A stretch of DNA of 59,951 nucleotides. It comes from Methanobrevibacter millerae (GTDB lineage Archaea > Methanobacteriota > Methanobacteria > Methanobacteriales > Methanobacteriaceae). The notes beneath the pieces are model-generated. The model was given only the letters and a program-made list of their open reading frames with translations. It ran no database searches and was not told the DNA's origin. The stretch covers positions 1-59,951 of the forward strand of contig NZ_FMXB01000019.1 in the NCBI RefSeq assembly GCF_900103415.1, read 5' to 3'. The first letter of the stretch is position 1, and every line of letters begins with the position of its first letter. Positions 25,769-34,302 of the stretch are shown in pieces. A program made the position numbers and the translations under genes.

Positions 25769-26273
25769 TTTAACTTGCTTAAGTTCAATGGAGTATCATT
25801 CACAATCGGTAATGCTTTAAGGGGAGGATGCAAGTTAAAGGGTGGGATGCATGTGTTTGTACGTATGTCTTTGATGAGTGATTTAAAGCATTACCTTAGG
25901 ATTTTTTCTTACTTTCACTAAAAAAATTTGGCAATAATTTTATTGCCATATTATACTTAGTTCTTTAAACTATTTAAGACTTGTTATTTTGACTCAGACA
26001 ATATAACCTCCTTAGAGCAATTTTCTAAAAAGAAGGTAATATTCAAAAAGCCGGTAACTTCCTTTTTAGAATATTACAAAAAGTCGGTAAAATCGAATTT
26101 AAACCGTTTTTACTCGCTCTTTATAATATTTACCTAGGAAATAACTGCCTAATTTATATATTATGAAGCATATACTATTGTTAGAGGTTAATCTCTTTAA
26201 AGAGCCATTAGTCAAAATAATTTGGATCATTGATTCATTGATTTTTTTTGTTGTGATAGTTGTTTCGGAGAGT
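25757..26273. other. 517-bp convergent interval with interleaved inverted repeats, no ORF
   Basis: No coding region is seen. Two inverted repeats interleave: CCTTTAACTTGC (25767-25778) with GCAAGTTAAAGG (25830-25841), and GGTAATGCTTTAA (25808-25820) with TTAAAGCATTACC (25883-25895), the latter followed by a T6 run. A GGCAATA/TATTGCC hairpin follows near 25931-25948. Then AAAAAG-N2-GGTAA occurs three times (26027, 26045, 26078), overlapped by a GTAATATTC/GAATATTAC stem (26036-26077). On minus, GGAGGT near 26005-26011 is followed only by a five-codon ORF. A structured RNA or regulatory locus is possible. Confidence 0.45.
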
Positions 26274-27059
26274 TTATTTTCTTTTGACTTTTGGCTTTTT
26301 ACTTATTTTTTTCAGCTGATTTTCAAAGCGCTCATCGTAATTTCTTGAAATGTCCTCGTACTGATTCCAGATTCCGATGGCAGTCGTCGGTATAACGTTT
26401 CTTTTGTCATCTGAAAATTTGGTATAGGTGTGAAACATCTCCTTGGAATCTGCTATTATCATTTTAACGAAGGGAATGTCTGCCCTGTATATTTCCATTC
26501 CGTTTTCCTTAAAGAATTCGACGATTTCGAACTTTTCGTCGTTAATGTAGCATGTTGGGGATGCCAGAATCTTCACTTCCAGATTTTTACGTTTTTTAAA
26601 CTCCTTTAAAAGGATTTCAGCTTCATTTTCAAAAAGAAATCCTATTCTCATGTTGATTTTCTTTTTTGACCTTTGGATTATTTCGATTTCCTTGTTGATG
26701 ATTTTTTCAACTCCGTAAATCCTCCAGATTGGTGCCTGCACCTGACTGATTCCGTTTTCATAGACGCTGGTCAGCCTAGTTATGGAATCTTCAATTTGAG
26801 CATCTATCTTTTCTTTTTCCCTGCTCAGCACTTCCACGGGAGATTTTGCGGTATATACAAGAGGCCTTCCGTCCTCGATTTCAATGAAATTCTTTTCGTT
26901 CAGCTTCTTCAAAACATCATATATTTTGCTTCGAGGAATCTTCGATTTTTCGGACACTTCGACTGCCGAAGCTGATATTAATGAGGTCAGCGTTACATAT
27001 GCTTGAGCTTCATACATGGTAAGCCCAATCCCTTTCAGTAAATATACATCATCATTCAT
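26274..27059 (-). CDS. TrmB family transcriptional regulator
   Basis: This 261-residue archaeal regulator has an N-terminal winged helix (LKGIGLTMYEAQAYVTLTSLISASAVEVSEKSKIPRSKIYDVLKKLNEKNFIEI, residues about 8-62), a coiled-coil linker (SREKEKIDAQIEDSITRL), and a C-terminal domain reminiscent of the TrmB sensor region (GFLFENEAEILLKEF; MIIADSKEMFHTYTKF). TrmB proteins respond to sugars or other small ligands; the ligand here is unknown. A TATATATA element centred ~28 bases before the ATG predicts a leaderless mRNA. It is divergent from hcp across 120 bp, so it may control hcp and itself. Confidence 0.88.
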   Translation of the reverse strand: MNDDVYLLKGIGLTMYEAQAYVTLTSLISASAVEVSEKSKIPRSKIYDVLKKLNEKNFIEIEDGRPLVYTAKSPVEVLSREKEKIDAQIEDSITRLTSVYENGISQVQAPIWRIYGVEKIINKEIEIIQRSKKKINMRIGFLFENEAEILLKEFKKRKNLEVKILASPTCYINDEKFEIVEFFKENGMEIYRADIPFVKMIIADSKEMFHTYTKFSDDKRNVIPTTAIGIWNQYEDISRNYDERFENQLKKISKKPKVKRK

Positions 27060-27179
27060 GTTTTAGTATCTTTATTTCATTCTATATATATTTACTACTT
27101 TTAACCCTTGAATAGTGACAAAATCTTTAAATACATCTGATATTAAACTATAATTATACAATCATTCGAGGTAATTAAA
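27060..27179. promoter_or_regulatory. divergent trmB / hcp promoter interval
   Basis: A minus-strand TATA element (TCTATATATATTTA, 27081-27094) serves trmB. A plus-strand element (TCTTTAAATACA, about 27122-27133) would start hcp transcription near 27155, with CGAGGTAAT as its ribosome binding site. A weak dyad (ACTACTT ... AATAGT, about 27094-27117) lies between them and is a possible regulator site. Confidence 0.45.
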
Positions 27180-28487
27180 ATGGCAAACGAGAGTTTAGAT
27201 ATGTTCTGTTATCAATGTTCCCAGACCGCTCATGGTACTGGATGTACTGTAAGCGGAGTCTGCGGTAAAAAACCTACTGTAGCAAGATTGCAAGATAATC
27301 TTATATTTACCATGAAAGGTATAAGCGCATACAACTACAACGCTAACGTTTTAGGTAAAAAGAACCCTGAAATCGATGAATTTTTAACCAAAGGACTATA
27401 CACTACATTAACCAACGTTAACTTTGATGTAAACGATTTGGTTGCTTTGGCTTTGGAAGCGGGTAAGGTAAGCGTTGACGTAATGAGACTTCTTAAGGAC
27501 GCACACATCGAAGCCTACGGCGAACCTCAGCCTGTAGAAGTGAAAGTCGGCGCACAGGAAGGACCGGCCATTATCGTAACCGGCCACGACATGAAGGCAT
27601 TGGAAGAGCTGTTGAAACAGGTTGAAGGAACCGACATCAAGGTCTACACCCACTCCGAAATGCTTCCGGCACACGGATACCCTGGATTAAACAAGTACGA
27701 AAACCTCGCTGGACAGCTGGGTGGAGCATGGCACGATCAGAGAATGACCTTCAAGAAATACAATGCAGCAATCGTTGGAACCAGTAACTGTGTACTTCCT
27801 GCAATGGACTCCTATAAGGAAAGGATGTTCACAATGGACGTAGCCAAACTTGAAGGGGTAAAGACAGTGGACGATTACGACTTCTCAGAAGTTATCGAAT
27901 GCGCAAAATCCCTTGGATCTTTAGAACCTGAAGAACTGACTACGATTACCACAGGCTGGAGCGCAGGAGCTATCGTTGAACACGCAGAAAAAATCAAGGA
28001 ACTGGTATTGGACGGTAAGATTTCCAGATTCTTCGTTGTCGGCGGATGTGACAAGGCAGCAAAACACAACGACTACTACAGGGAATTTGTACAGAACTTA
28101 CCTGAAGACACCGTTATCTTAACGTTGGCCTGCGGAAAATACAAGTTCAACGATTTGGATTTGGGAGACATCGAAGGAATACCAAGGCTCCTGGATGTCG
28201 GACAGTGCAATGACACAATCGTTGCAGTTGACGTGGCACTTGCATTATGCGATCTCTTTGAAATGGAATTGAACGAATTGCCGTTAACAATCGTATTGAG
28301 CTGGATGGAGCAGAAGGCTGCAGCAGTGCTCTGGGCTTTACTCTACCTTGGAAAAACCGACATGTGGATTGGACCTGTTCTTCCAGCATGGTGCAATGAA
28401 GACATCATTAACGTTTTGGTTGAAAACTACAACCTGACTCCGATAACTGGCGATGCAATAGCCGATATTAAGACAATAATGGGGTGA
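27180..28487 (+). CDS. hcp: hydroxylamine reductase / hybrid-cluster protein (short archaeal type)
   Basis: This 435-residue Fe-S enzyme has the N-terminal cysteine motif [20 protein letters not shown] for the proximal cluster. Residues expected to hold the hybrid Fe-S-O cluster are present in [26 protein letters not shown] and WMEQKAAA (the Glu/Lys pair). The size fits the shorter archaeal class lacking the three-helix insert of bacterial Hcp. Hcp reduces NO or hydroxylamine, protecting against nitrosative stress in anaerobes. It shares its promoter interval with the divergent TrmB gene and overlaps the context of the following cupin gene by five bases' spacing. Confidence 0.95.
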   Translation: MANESLDMFCYQCSQTAHGTGCTVSGVCGKKPTVARLQDNLIFTMKGISAYNYNANVLGKKNPEIDEFLTKGLYTTLTNVNFDVNDLVALALEAGKVSVDVMRLLKDAHIEAYGEPQPVEVKVGAQEGPAIIVTGHDMKALEELLKQVEGTDIKVYTHSEMLPAHGYPGLNKYENLAGQLGGAWHDQRMTFKKYNAAIVGTSNCVLPAMDSYKERMFTMDVAKLEGVKTVDDYDFSEVIECAKSLGSLEPEELTTITTGWSAGAIVEHAEKIKELVLDGKISRFFVVGGCDKAAKHNDYYREFVQNLPEDTVILTLACGKYKFNDLDLGDIEGIPRLLDVGQCNDTIVAVDVALALCDLFEMELNELPLTIVLSWMEQKAAAVLWALLYLGKTDMWIGPVLPAWCNEDIINVLVENYNLTPITGDAIADIKTIMG

Positions 28488-28492
28488 GATTA

Positions 28493-28822
28493 ATGAGCGA
28501 AGATATCAAGGCAAAAGCTTTGGATATCCAAAATCTGGTTGAATATCAGGATGATACAGTCGTAAGCCGTGAAGTCATCAAAAAAGAGCTTGGAACGGTC
28601 ACCTTCTTTGCCTTTGACAAGGGCCAAGGATTATCAGAGCATTCAGCTCCTTTTGACGCAATGGTTCAAATCATTGACGGCGAAGCTGAAATCACAATTT
28701 CAGGCGTCAAAAATACTGTTAAAAAAGGTGAAATCATTATCATGCCTGCAAATGAACCTCACGCTCTTCAGGCAGTAAACAGTCCGTATAAAATGATTTT
28801 AACCATGATTAAATCCAACTGA
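28493..28822 (+). CDS. small cupin-domain protein
   Basis: This 109-residue single-domain cupin has the first motif GQGLSEHSAPFDAMVQIIDGEAEI (G-x5-H-x3,4-E-like with SEHSAPFDAM) and the second motif KKGEIIIMPANEPHALQA. The metal-site His pair is present, one per motif. No DNA-binding domain is attached. The frame starts at GTG 28484 inside hcp, but GGGGTGAG is placed for ATG 28493. It is co-transcribed with hcp and ended by its own terminator, so a redox or nitrosative-stress role is an inference. Confidence 0.85.
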   Translation: MSEDIKAKALDIQNLVEYQDDTVVSREVIKKELGTVTFFAFDKGQGLSEHSAPFDAMVQIIDGEAEITISGVKNTVKKGEIIIMPANEPHALQAVNSPYKMILTMIKSN

Positions 28823-28838
28823 TTAGAATTCAGTACGT

Positions 28839-28878
28839 TGCCGGGGACTATTAGCCCTGGCGATTAATCTTTTTTTTT
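28839..28878 (+). terminator. terminator after hcp-cupin
   Basis: The stem TGCCGGGG (28839-28846) pairs with CCCTGGCG (28855-28862), with G-U wobbles, over an 8-base loop. A T9 run follows at about 28870-28878. Confidence 0.75.
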
Positions 28879-28954
28879 TAAATTCAGCATTTAATTTCAC
28901 ATTTTACTTTAAAATTTTAATATTTGGTATGGAATTTCCATTTTCTGCAAATTT

Positions 28955-29776
28955 TCAATCTTTTCTCCACCAAATCAGTATCCAGTCTGCCTTGTCCTTT
29001 TTGTTGTACAGTTTTCCGGTTTCCGGATTTTCGCTAAGGATTTCTGACAGGTATTGCCTTAACTTGTCCTTTTCATCATCGCTCAGCAAGTCAAGACGGA
29101 ATTTGCCGTTGTCCATTGCCTCTTCAATCGTATCGTATTCCCTGAAGGCCTTAATGTCCAGTCTCTCAACGTTTGCATAGATTCCCATATTGAAAAGGAT
29201 ATTGAAGAGGTAGTTATGCCCTGGAAAATGCTTGTTTTCACGGCCGATGTATTCATTGAACTCGCCTTCTATTTTCCAGTTTTCAGGGCCGAACAATGTA
29301 ATGAAGACGTATTTGCGGGCAATCCTGTTGATTTCAGCCAGAGTTTCCTTAATCGGTATTATTCCGTTAAGTGATCTTGAGGCCAAAACTACGTCATGAG
29401 GACCGACTTCATCATATGTTATGTCTTCAAGGGGTTTTAAAATTGTTTCAACGTTATCTATGCCTTCATCATCTGCCCTTTCGTTTAAAAGCTCAAGCAT
29501 TTTCACTGATGAGTCAACTCCAGTTACCTTCCTGACCTTTCTGGCCAAGGGAAGCGTTATTGAACCTTCGCCGCAGCCCAAATCAAGAACGCTGTCGTTT
29601 TCATCCAATATCAATTTGGAGAATAACAACTCGTGATAATCATCCTTTTTAGCTCTTTTTTTAAAGCCGGCAGCTGCCTTGTCCCAGTCTTTTCCTCTGT
29701 CCTTTTTCGCTTCGAGTTCGCTTGCCCAGAATTCGTCCCATTTCACTTCATTCGGATTTTCAATGCACTGTTTCAT
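28955..29776 (-). CDS. SAM-dependent methyltransferase, class I
   Basis: This 273-residue Rossmann methyltransferase has motif I SVLDLGCGEGSITLPLA (about residues 62-78), motif II VTGVDSSVKMLELL, and a motif IV region DVVLASRSLNGII. The N-terminal WDEFWASELEAKKDRGKDWDKAA segment is common in archaeal methyltransferases of the UbiE-like group whose substrates are unknown. AGGTG precedes the ATG. The gene overlaps the 3' end of the aldo/keto reductase gene by 17 bases, so the two are translationally coupled. The substrate cannot be predicted. Confidence 0.88.
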   Translation of the reverse strand: MKQCIENPNEVKWDEFWASELEAKKDRGKDWDKAAAGFKKRAKKDDYHELLFSKLILDENDSVLDLGCGEGSITLPLARKVRKVTGVDSSVKMLELLNERADDEGIDNVETILKPLEDITYDEVGPHDVVLASRSLNGIIPIKETLAEINRIARKYVFITLFGPENWKIEGEFNEYIGRENKHFPGHNYLFNILFNMGIYANVERLDIKAFREYDTIEEAMDNGKFRLDLLSDDEKDKLRQYLSEILSENPETGKLYNKKDKADWILIWWRKD

Positions 29777-30788
29777 TTCTTACACCTTTCGTTTTTCCGT
29801 TCAATACATTCTGATAGTCTTCATAGTTTTCCTTAAGCAGGCGGGGAATCTCCAATTCGTATGGGCATTTCTCAACGCATTCATAGCATTCCACGCAGTC
29901 AAGGGTCTTGTTTAATATTTCATGATATTCTTCGGTCAGGTATGGCTCTGCCGGAAATCTCCTAATCCACAGGCTCATTCTGGCGCACATGCTGATGTTA
30001 ATCTCTTCGGGACATGGCATGCAGTATGCGCATCCCCTGCAGAAGTCATCTCCAAGTTCCTTTTTGTCCTTTTCGATGGCTTCTTTCAGTTCATCGTCCA
30101 GAACGGTCGTTTCATCATATGAAAGGAATTCATCAAGCTCTTCCATCTTCTGGATTCCCCAAATAGGAAGGACATTATCGAACTGATTCATGAATGCATA
30201 GGATGCCTTTGAATTTGTTATCAATCCTCCACCCATTCCTTTCATTGCCAGAAATCCGACATCAAGCTCTTTGCATCTGTTTACAAGGTTGATTTCACTT
30301 TCACCGCTCAGATAGGAAAATGGGTATTGCAAGGTTTCATAGAGTCCGGATTCAATTGCTTCATGGGCATGGGTAATCTTATGGGTTGTAATGCCGATGT
30401 GTCTTATTAATCCATCCTCTTTTGCCTGAAACATTGCTTTATACAAGTCATCATCCTCTTTCGGACAGAATGATAGATTGTGGAATTGATATAAATCAAG
30501 ATAATCCGTTTTCATGCTTTTAAGTGATGTTTCAAGCTGATTCCAGAATTCCTCCACTTCCTCGGCTGCTCCCTTGCTTGCAAGGTATATGTCTTCACGC
30601 ACGTCCTCAAAGGCCGCACCCAGCTTGGCTTCGCTGTCGGTGTAGAAATGTGCAGTATCATAGAAATCTATTCCGTTTTCATATGCATGGCGCAGAATTT
30701 CAACCGAATCGGCCATGTTTCTTCTCTGTATTGGCAGCGCACCAAAACCGTTCTTGTTAACTTCCAGATTTGTCTTTCCAAGCCTCAT
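29760..30788 (-). CDS. aldo/keto reductase with C-terminal 2[4Fe-4S] ferredoxin domain
   Basis: This is a 342-residue fusion. The TIM-barrel aldo/keto reductase part spans residues 1-265, with tetrad residues visible in GIDFYDTAHFYTDSE (Asp, Tyr), YLASKG (Lys) and YQFHNL (His). The C-terminal ferredoxin domain has CRGCAYCMPCP and CVECYECVEKCP. Such Fe-S AKRs are common in anaerobes and may take electrons from ferredoxin instead of NADPH; the substrate is unknown. It is first in a minus-strand pair with the overlapping methyltransferase gene. Confidence 0.92.
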   Translation of the reverse strand: MRLGKTNLEVNKNGFGALPIQRRNMADSVEILRHAYENGIDFYDTAHFYTDSEAKLGAAFEDVREDIYLASKGAAEEVEEFWNQLETSLKSMKTDYLDLYQFHNLSFCPKEDDDLYKAMFQAKEDGLIRHIGITTHKITHAHEAIESGLYETLQYPFSYLSGESEINLVNRCKELDVGFLAMKGMGGGLITNSKASYAFMNQFDNVLPIWGIQKMEELDEFLSYDETTVLDDELKEAIEKDKKELGDDFCRGCAYCMPCPEEINISMCARMSLWIRRFPAEPYLTEEYHEILNKTLDCVECYECVEKCPYELEIPRLLKENYEDYQNVLNGKTKGVRNETVH

Positions 30789-30886
30789 TTTAAAATCCCT
30801 CAGTGTTTTTATTAATCAAATATTTTTCCCTAAAAATATATCTCTTTTTAATATATAATATATTAATTAAGATAATGGTGGTTTTG

Positions 30887-31414
30887 ATGAAAAGCAGTAT
30901 TGAAGTAAAACAGGTTAATATAGTGGATTTGGATGTTGATGCTGTTGTAAATGCAGCAAACAGTCAGCTTCTTGAAGGGGGCGGTGTATGCGGTGCGATA
31001 TTTCGAAAAGCCGGATCAGCTGAACTTGCAATGGCATGCTCTGAAATCGGAGGATGTGAAACCGGAAATGCGGTAATCACTCCGGGATTCAATCTTTCAT
31101 CCAAATACGTTATCCATGCGGTCGGTCCCGTCTGGCAGGGAGGAAACAGCAATGAGGTGGAGCTTCTCTACAGCGCCTATAAAAATTCCCTGAAATTGGC
31201 TAAGGAAAACGATTGCACTTCAATAGCTTTTCCTCTGATTTCATCAGGAATTTACGGATATCCGAAAAAGGCTGCATGGAAAATAGCCATTAGCTCATGC
31301 AGCGACTTCATTAATGACAATCCAGACTATTCAATTAATATAATCTTTGCGGTATTGAGCGAGGAGTCTTTAAAACTCGGCGAAAGCACAATTGAGATGA
31401 TTTTCGCAAAATAA
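30887..31414 (+). CDS. macro-domain protein (ADP-ribose binding/hydrolase)
   Basis: This is a 175-residue macro domain. Binding motifs are VDAVVNAANSQLLEGGGVCGAIFRKAG (residues about 14-40), the typical ADP-ribose loop with NAAN and GGGV. CETGNAVITPGFNLSSKYVIHAVGP and AFPLISSGIYGYPKKAA, the phosphate loop, follow. Such MacroD/YmdB-like proteins remove ADP-ribose from proteins or hydrolyse O-acetyl-ADP-ribose. The frame is open from 30803, but the upstream part is hydrophobic nonsense. A TATA element at 30848-30860 and GGTGGT before ATG 30887 fix the start. It converges directly on the TPR gene. Confidence 0.93.
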   Translation: MKSSIEVKQVNIVDLDVDAVVNAANSQLLEGGGVCGAIFRKAGSAELAMACSEIGGCETGNAVITPGFNLSSKYVIHAVGPVWQGGNSNEVELLYSAYKNSLKLAKENDCTSIAFPLISSGIYGYPKKAAWKIAISSCSDFINDNPDYSINIIFAVLSEESLKLGESTIEMIFAK

Positions 31415-32425
31415 TTAATACCCGTTCATTTTTAAGATTATATACAGTATGAAAATAACGATTAATGCGTAAATGGCATGTCTTGCTGAGAGGAATCTCG
31501 TTTTCCTGAATTCCTTATCCTTGACATCACCGCTTTTTAAAATCCTTTCCTTTTCAAATGAGCATTTCTGATAAATGGCTTCCAGGTCTTTCGGAAGTCT
31601 TCCGTGCTCATTCAGCATGTTGATTGTTTTGTTCAGGTATTTGATGGCTTCCTTGTCGTTGCCGAGCTTCACGCAGCAGAAAGCGGCCTTGTAGTTGAAG
31701 TTTGTAACGAGTTCCAAATCTTCCTGTGCACGCTGTTCATAGCTTATGCAGTTCTTGTAATTTTTGAGGGCTTCGGAATATTCCTTAAGCTCGTATAAGG
31801 CATCACCTTTTGCGTTGAATGCGATTATTGTCTCTTCGCTTTCAATGGATCTCTCCAGATATTTTAAAGCCTCATTGTTCTGACCGTTTTTTTGAAGCAT
31901 GGAACCTTTGTATAGAATAAGCTTTTCGTCTTCGCCATAGCGGCTTTCATAATCGGTGAGGTTTTTAAGGGCTTCATCATATCTTTTGGCCTGGATTAAC
32001 AGTTCGATTTTGCCCATCTTCACTTCCTTTTTGGAAATGCGGGGCTTTTCTATCGGCGAATATGACTTGTACTTTTCTTCTGCCTTGTCCATGTACTCAA
32101 GGGCTTCGTCAATGTGGTTCTTGTTGAATCTTGACATTGCCTTGTCGCAGAGAACGTTAATGGAGCGAGGTTGTTTGGTTAAGTATTCATCAAAATACTT
32201 TTCGCCGTAATCTCCATCGTCGTGAGTCTCATCAAAATACTGATAATACATTCCCTTTTCTTCAAGGGCAAGCAGATAATCTTTTTCAATCAATAAATCC
32301 AATATTTTCAAATAGGATTCAACGTCATCTTTCCCGTGTCTTTTTTTAGCTAATCTTAGAGCTTCGTCATAATTTTCTTCTTCAATGTACACTTTTGCAG
32401 TTTCAATAGCATCGCTCATTTGCAT
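31415..32425 (-). CDS. TPR-repeat protein with C-terminal membrane anchor
   Basis: This 336-residue protein is built largely of tetratricopeptide repeats. Helical pairs recur at about residues 6-40, 80-120, 130-165, 170-200 (ALKYLERSIESEE), 205-240 (YSEALKNYKNCISY) and 250-275 (KEAIKYLNKTI). A C-terminal hydrophobic helix (ALIVIFILYIILKM) acts as a tail anchor. It is probably a cytoplasm-facing scaffold at the membrane; the partner is unknown. The start may be ATG 32425 or ATG 32419. Its stop codon abuts the stop codon of the macro-domain gene with no base between, so both must terminate inside the other gene. Confidence 0.83.
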   Translation of the reverse strand: MQMSDAIETAKVYIEEENYDEALRLAKKRHGKDDVESYLKILDLLIEKDYLLALEEKGMYYQYFDETHDDGDYGEKYFDEYLTKQPRSINVLCDKAMSRFNKNHIDEALEYMDKAEEKYKSYSPIEKPRISKKEVKMGKIELLIQAKRYDEALKNLTDYESRYGEDEKLILYKGSMLQKNGQNNEALKYLERSIESEETIIAFNAKGDALYELKEYSEALKNYKNCISYEQRAQEDLELVTNFNYKAAFCCVKLGNDKEAIKYLNKTINMLNEHGRLPKDLEAIYQKCSFEKERILKSGDVKDKEFRKTRFLSARHAIYALIVIFILYIILKMNGY

Positions 32426-32623
32426 CGACCATTATAATTTATTAAAACTCCAATTTTTTAATAACTACTCTTAATTTACTATATTCTTCAAGTTATATTA
32501 TCTTTTTCATGATTTTTGAAAAACATTAAGTATATCCTAATTTAAATATAATACCTAGAAAATGGAGTGTTTCAATTACTCCAATTACTTGTTTTCAATT
32601 AAAATTTAAACTGTGATGATTAA
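32426..32623. promoter_or_regulatory. divergent promoter region of the TPR and gltX genes
   Basis: This AT-rich interval includes a plus-strand TATA-like element (ATTTAAATATAATA, about 32539-32552) for gltX and a minus-strand one close to the TPR gene start. GTGATG before ATG 32624 is the ribosome binding site for gltX. Confidence 0.4.
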
Positions 32624-34294
32624 ATGAATGATTTAGAAGAAATTGTATATAAGCATGCCTTGCTTAATGCGGCCAAGCATAAGGGAAATGCAAATCCCGG
32701 TGCCGTTATGGGTTCAATAATGGCAAACGAGCCGGAACTGAGAAGCAGGGCAAAGGAAATCGGACCTCTTTCAGGAAAAATAGTAGCTCAGGTAAACGCT
32801 ATGTCTGCAGAAGAGCAGGCAAGCGAAATGGAAAAGCTGGGCGTTGAAGTTCAGGACAAAAAGCCCAAGGCAAAAGAGGCAGGCCTGCAGGAACTTCCGG
32901 GAACTCATGAAAACATAGTTCTTCGTTTCGCTCCAAATCCAAGCGGACCTCTGCATATCGGACACACTAGAGCTGCCGTTCCAAATGCAGAATATGTAAA
33001 AAGGCATGACGGCAAACTGATATTGAGAATTGAGGATACCGATCCGAAAAGGGTTTATGAAGACGCTTATGAAATGATTCCTGAGGATTTAAAGTGGCTT
33101 GGAATCAATCCTGATGAAATCGTTTTCCAGTCAGACCGGTTCGAAATCTATTACGATTATGCACGCCAATTGATTGAGAAGGGCGCAGCTTACATGTGTA
33201 CCTGTGACGGCGCTGACTTCAAGGAGCTTAAGGATAACTGCAAGGCATGTCCGTGCAGGGACAATTCCGTTGAGGAAAACCTTGAATTATGGGATAAGTT
33301 CGATACTATGGAAGCCGGTGAGGCTGTCTTAAGGGTTAAAACAGATATCAATCACAAGAACCCTGCAATCCGTGACTGGGTGGCTATGAGAATAGTTGAG
33401 GAAACCCATCCGAGACTGGGCAACAAATACAGGATTTATCCTATGATGAACTTCTCCGTAGCGGTGGATGACCATCTGATGGGAATGACTCACGTTTTAA
33501 GGGGAAAGGACCATCTGGCAAACAGCGAAAAGCAGAAATACCTCTACGACCACATGGGATGGGATTTGCCTGAGTTCATTCATTACGGCAGGCTTAAAAT
33601 GGAGGACATCGCATTGAGTACCTCAAAGGCTCTTGCAGGAATCGAGGATGGCACCTACAGCGGATGGGACGATCCAAGGCTCGGAACATTAAGAGCCATT
33701 GCAAGGCGTGGAATAAGGCCTGAAGCCATTTACAATCTCATAACAGAAATAGGCGTTAAGATGGCCGATTCAGCAATCAGCTGGAAGAAAATCTACGGAT
33801 TGAACCGTAATTTATTGGAACCTATAGCAAACCGTTATTTCTTTGTTGAAGACCCTCAGCTAATCGAGGTTGAAGGTTATGCGGACGGCGAGATTGTAAT
33901 CGAAAGGCCGCTTCATGCAGACCATCTCGACAGGGGAAACAGGCTCCTTCCGTTTGCAGGCAGTGCTTATCTTGCAAAATCAGACATTGCAGACGGCGTA
34001 TTCAGGCTGATGGATGCAATTAATGTGGACATTTCAGGAGATAAGGTAACTTACAATTCAACTTCCTTTGAAGATGCAAGGGATCTGAAGGCCAGAATCA
34101 TCCAGTGGGTGCCTTATGATGATAATGTCAACGTTACTATTGTAATGGATGACGCATCACTTAAAAAAGGCCTCGGCGAGTCAGCATTAAAAGATCTGGA
34201 AGTTGGAGACGTTGTACAGTTCGAAAGGGTCGGTTTTGCACGTTTGGATGAAGTAACGGATGATGAGCTGATATTCTACTTTGCCCACAAATAG
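32624..34294 (+). CDS. gltX: glutamyl-tRNA synthetase (archaeal type)
   Basis: This is a 556-residue class I synthetase that charges tRNA-Glu (and, in archaea lacking GlnRS, usually only tRNA-Glu). The HIGH motif lies at residues 111-114 in RFAPNPSGPLHIGHTRAA, the glutamate/tRNA contact in LILRIEDTDPKR, and the KMSKS-equivalent in IALSTSKAL. The C-terminal half is the beta-barrel anticodon domain of the archaeal/eukaryotic class, and the N-terminal ~95 residues are the archaeal extension. In related genomes gltX lies right after idsA; here 13 kb separate them. Confidence 0.97.
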   Translation: MNDLEEIVYKHALLNAAKHKGNANPGAVMGSIMANEPELRSRAKEIGPLSGKIVAQVNAMSAEEQASEMEKLGVEVQDKKPKAKEAGLQELPGTHENIVLRFAPNPSGPLHIGHTRAAVPNAEYVKRHDGKLILRIEDTDPKRVYEDAYEMIPEDLKWLGINPDEIVFQSDRFEIYYDYARQLIEKGAAYMCTCDGADFKELKDNCKACPCRDNSVEENLELWDKFDTMEAGEAVLRVKTDINHKNPAIRDWVAMRIVEETHPRLGNKYRIYPMMNFSVAVDDHLMGMTHVLRGKDHLANSEKQKYLYDHMGWDLPEFIHYGRLKMEDIALSTSKALAGIEDGTYSGWDDPRLGTLRAIARRGIRPEAIYNLITEIGVKMADSAISWKKIYGLNRNLLEPIANRYFFVEDPQLIEVEGYADGEIVIERPLHADHLDRGNRLLPFAGSAYLAKSDIADGVFRLMDAINVDISGDKVTYNSTSFEDARDLKARIIQWVPYDDNVNVTIVMDDASLKKGLGESALKDLEVGDVVQFERVGFARLDEVTDDELIFYFAHK

Positions 34295-34302
34295 GTGTTT
34301 AA

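Noticed and set aside
26000-26012. Minus-strand GGAGGT followed by a TTG start
   Set aside because: The reading frame closes after five codons, so there is no support for a gene; kept only as a note in the interval description.
26163-26348. 61-codon plus-strand ORF near 26163
   Set aside because: It overlaps the 3' end of trmB, is made of Phe/Ile/Leu low-complexity sequence from AT-rich DNA, and has no ribosome binding site.
30803-30886. N-terminal hydrophobic extension of the macro-domain protein
   Set aside because: It runs through the TATA element and precedes the GGTGGT ribosome binding site; the macro fold starts after ATG 30887.
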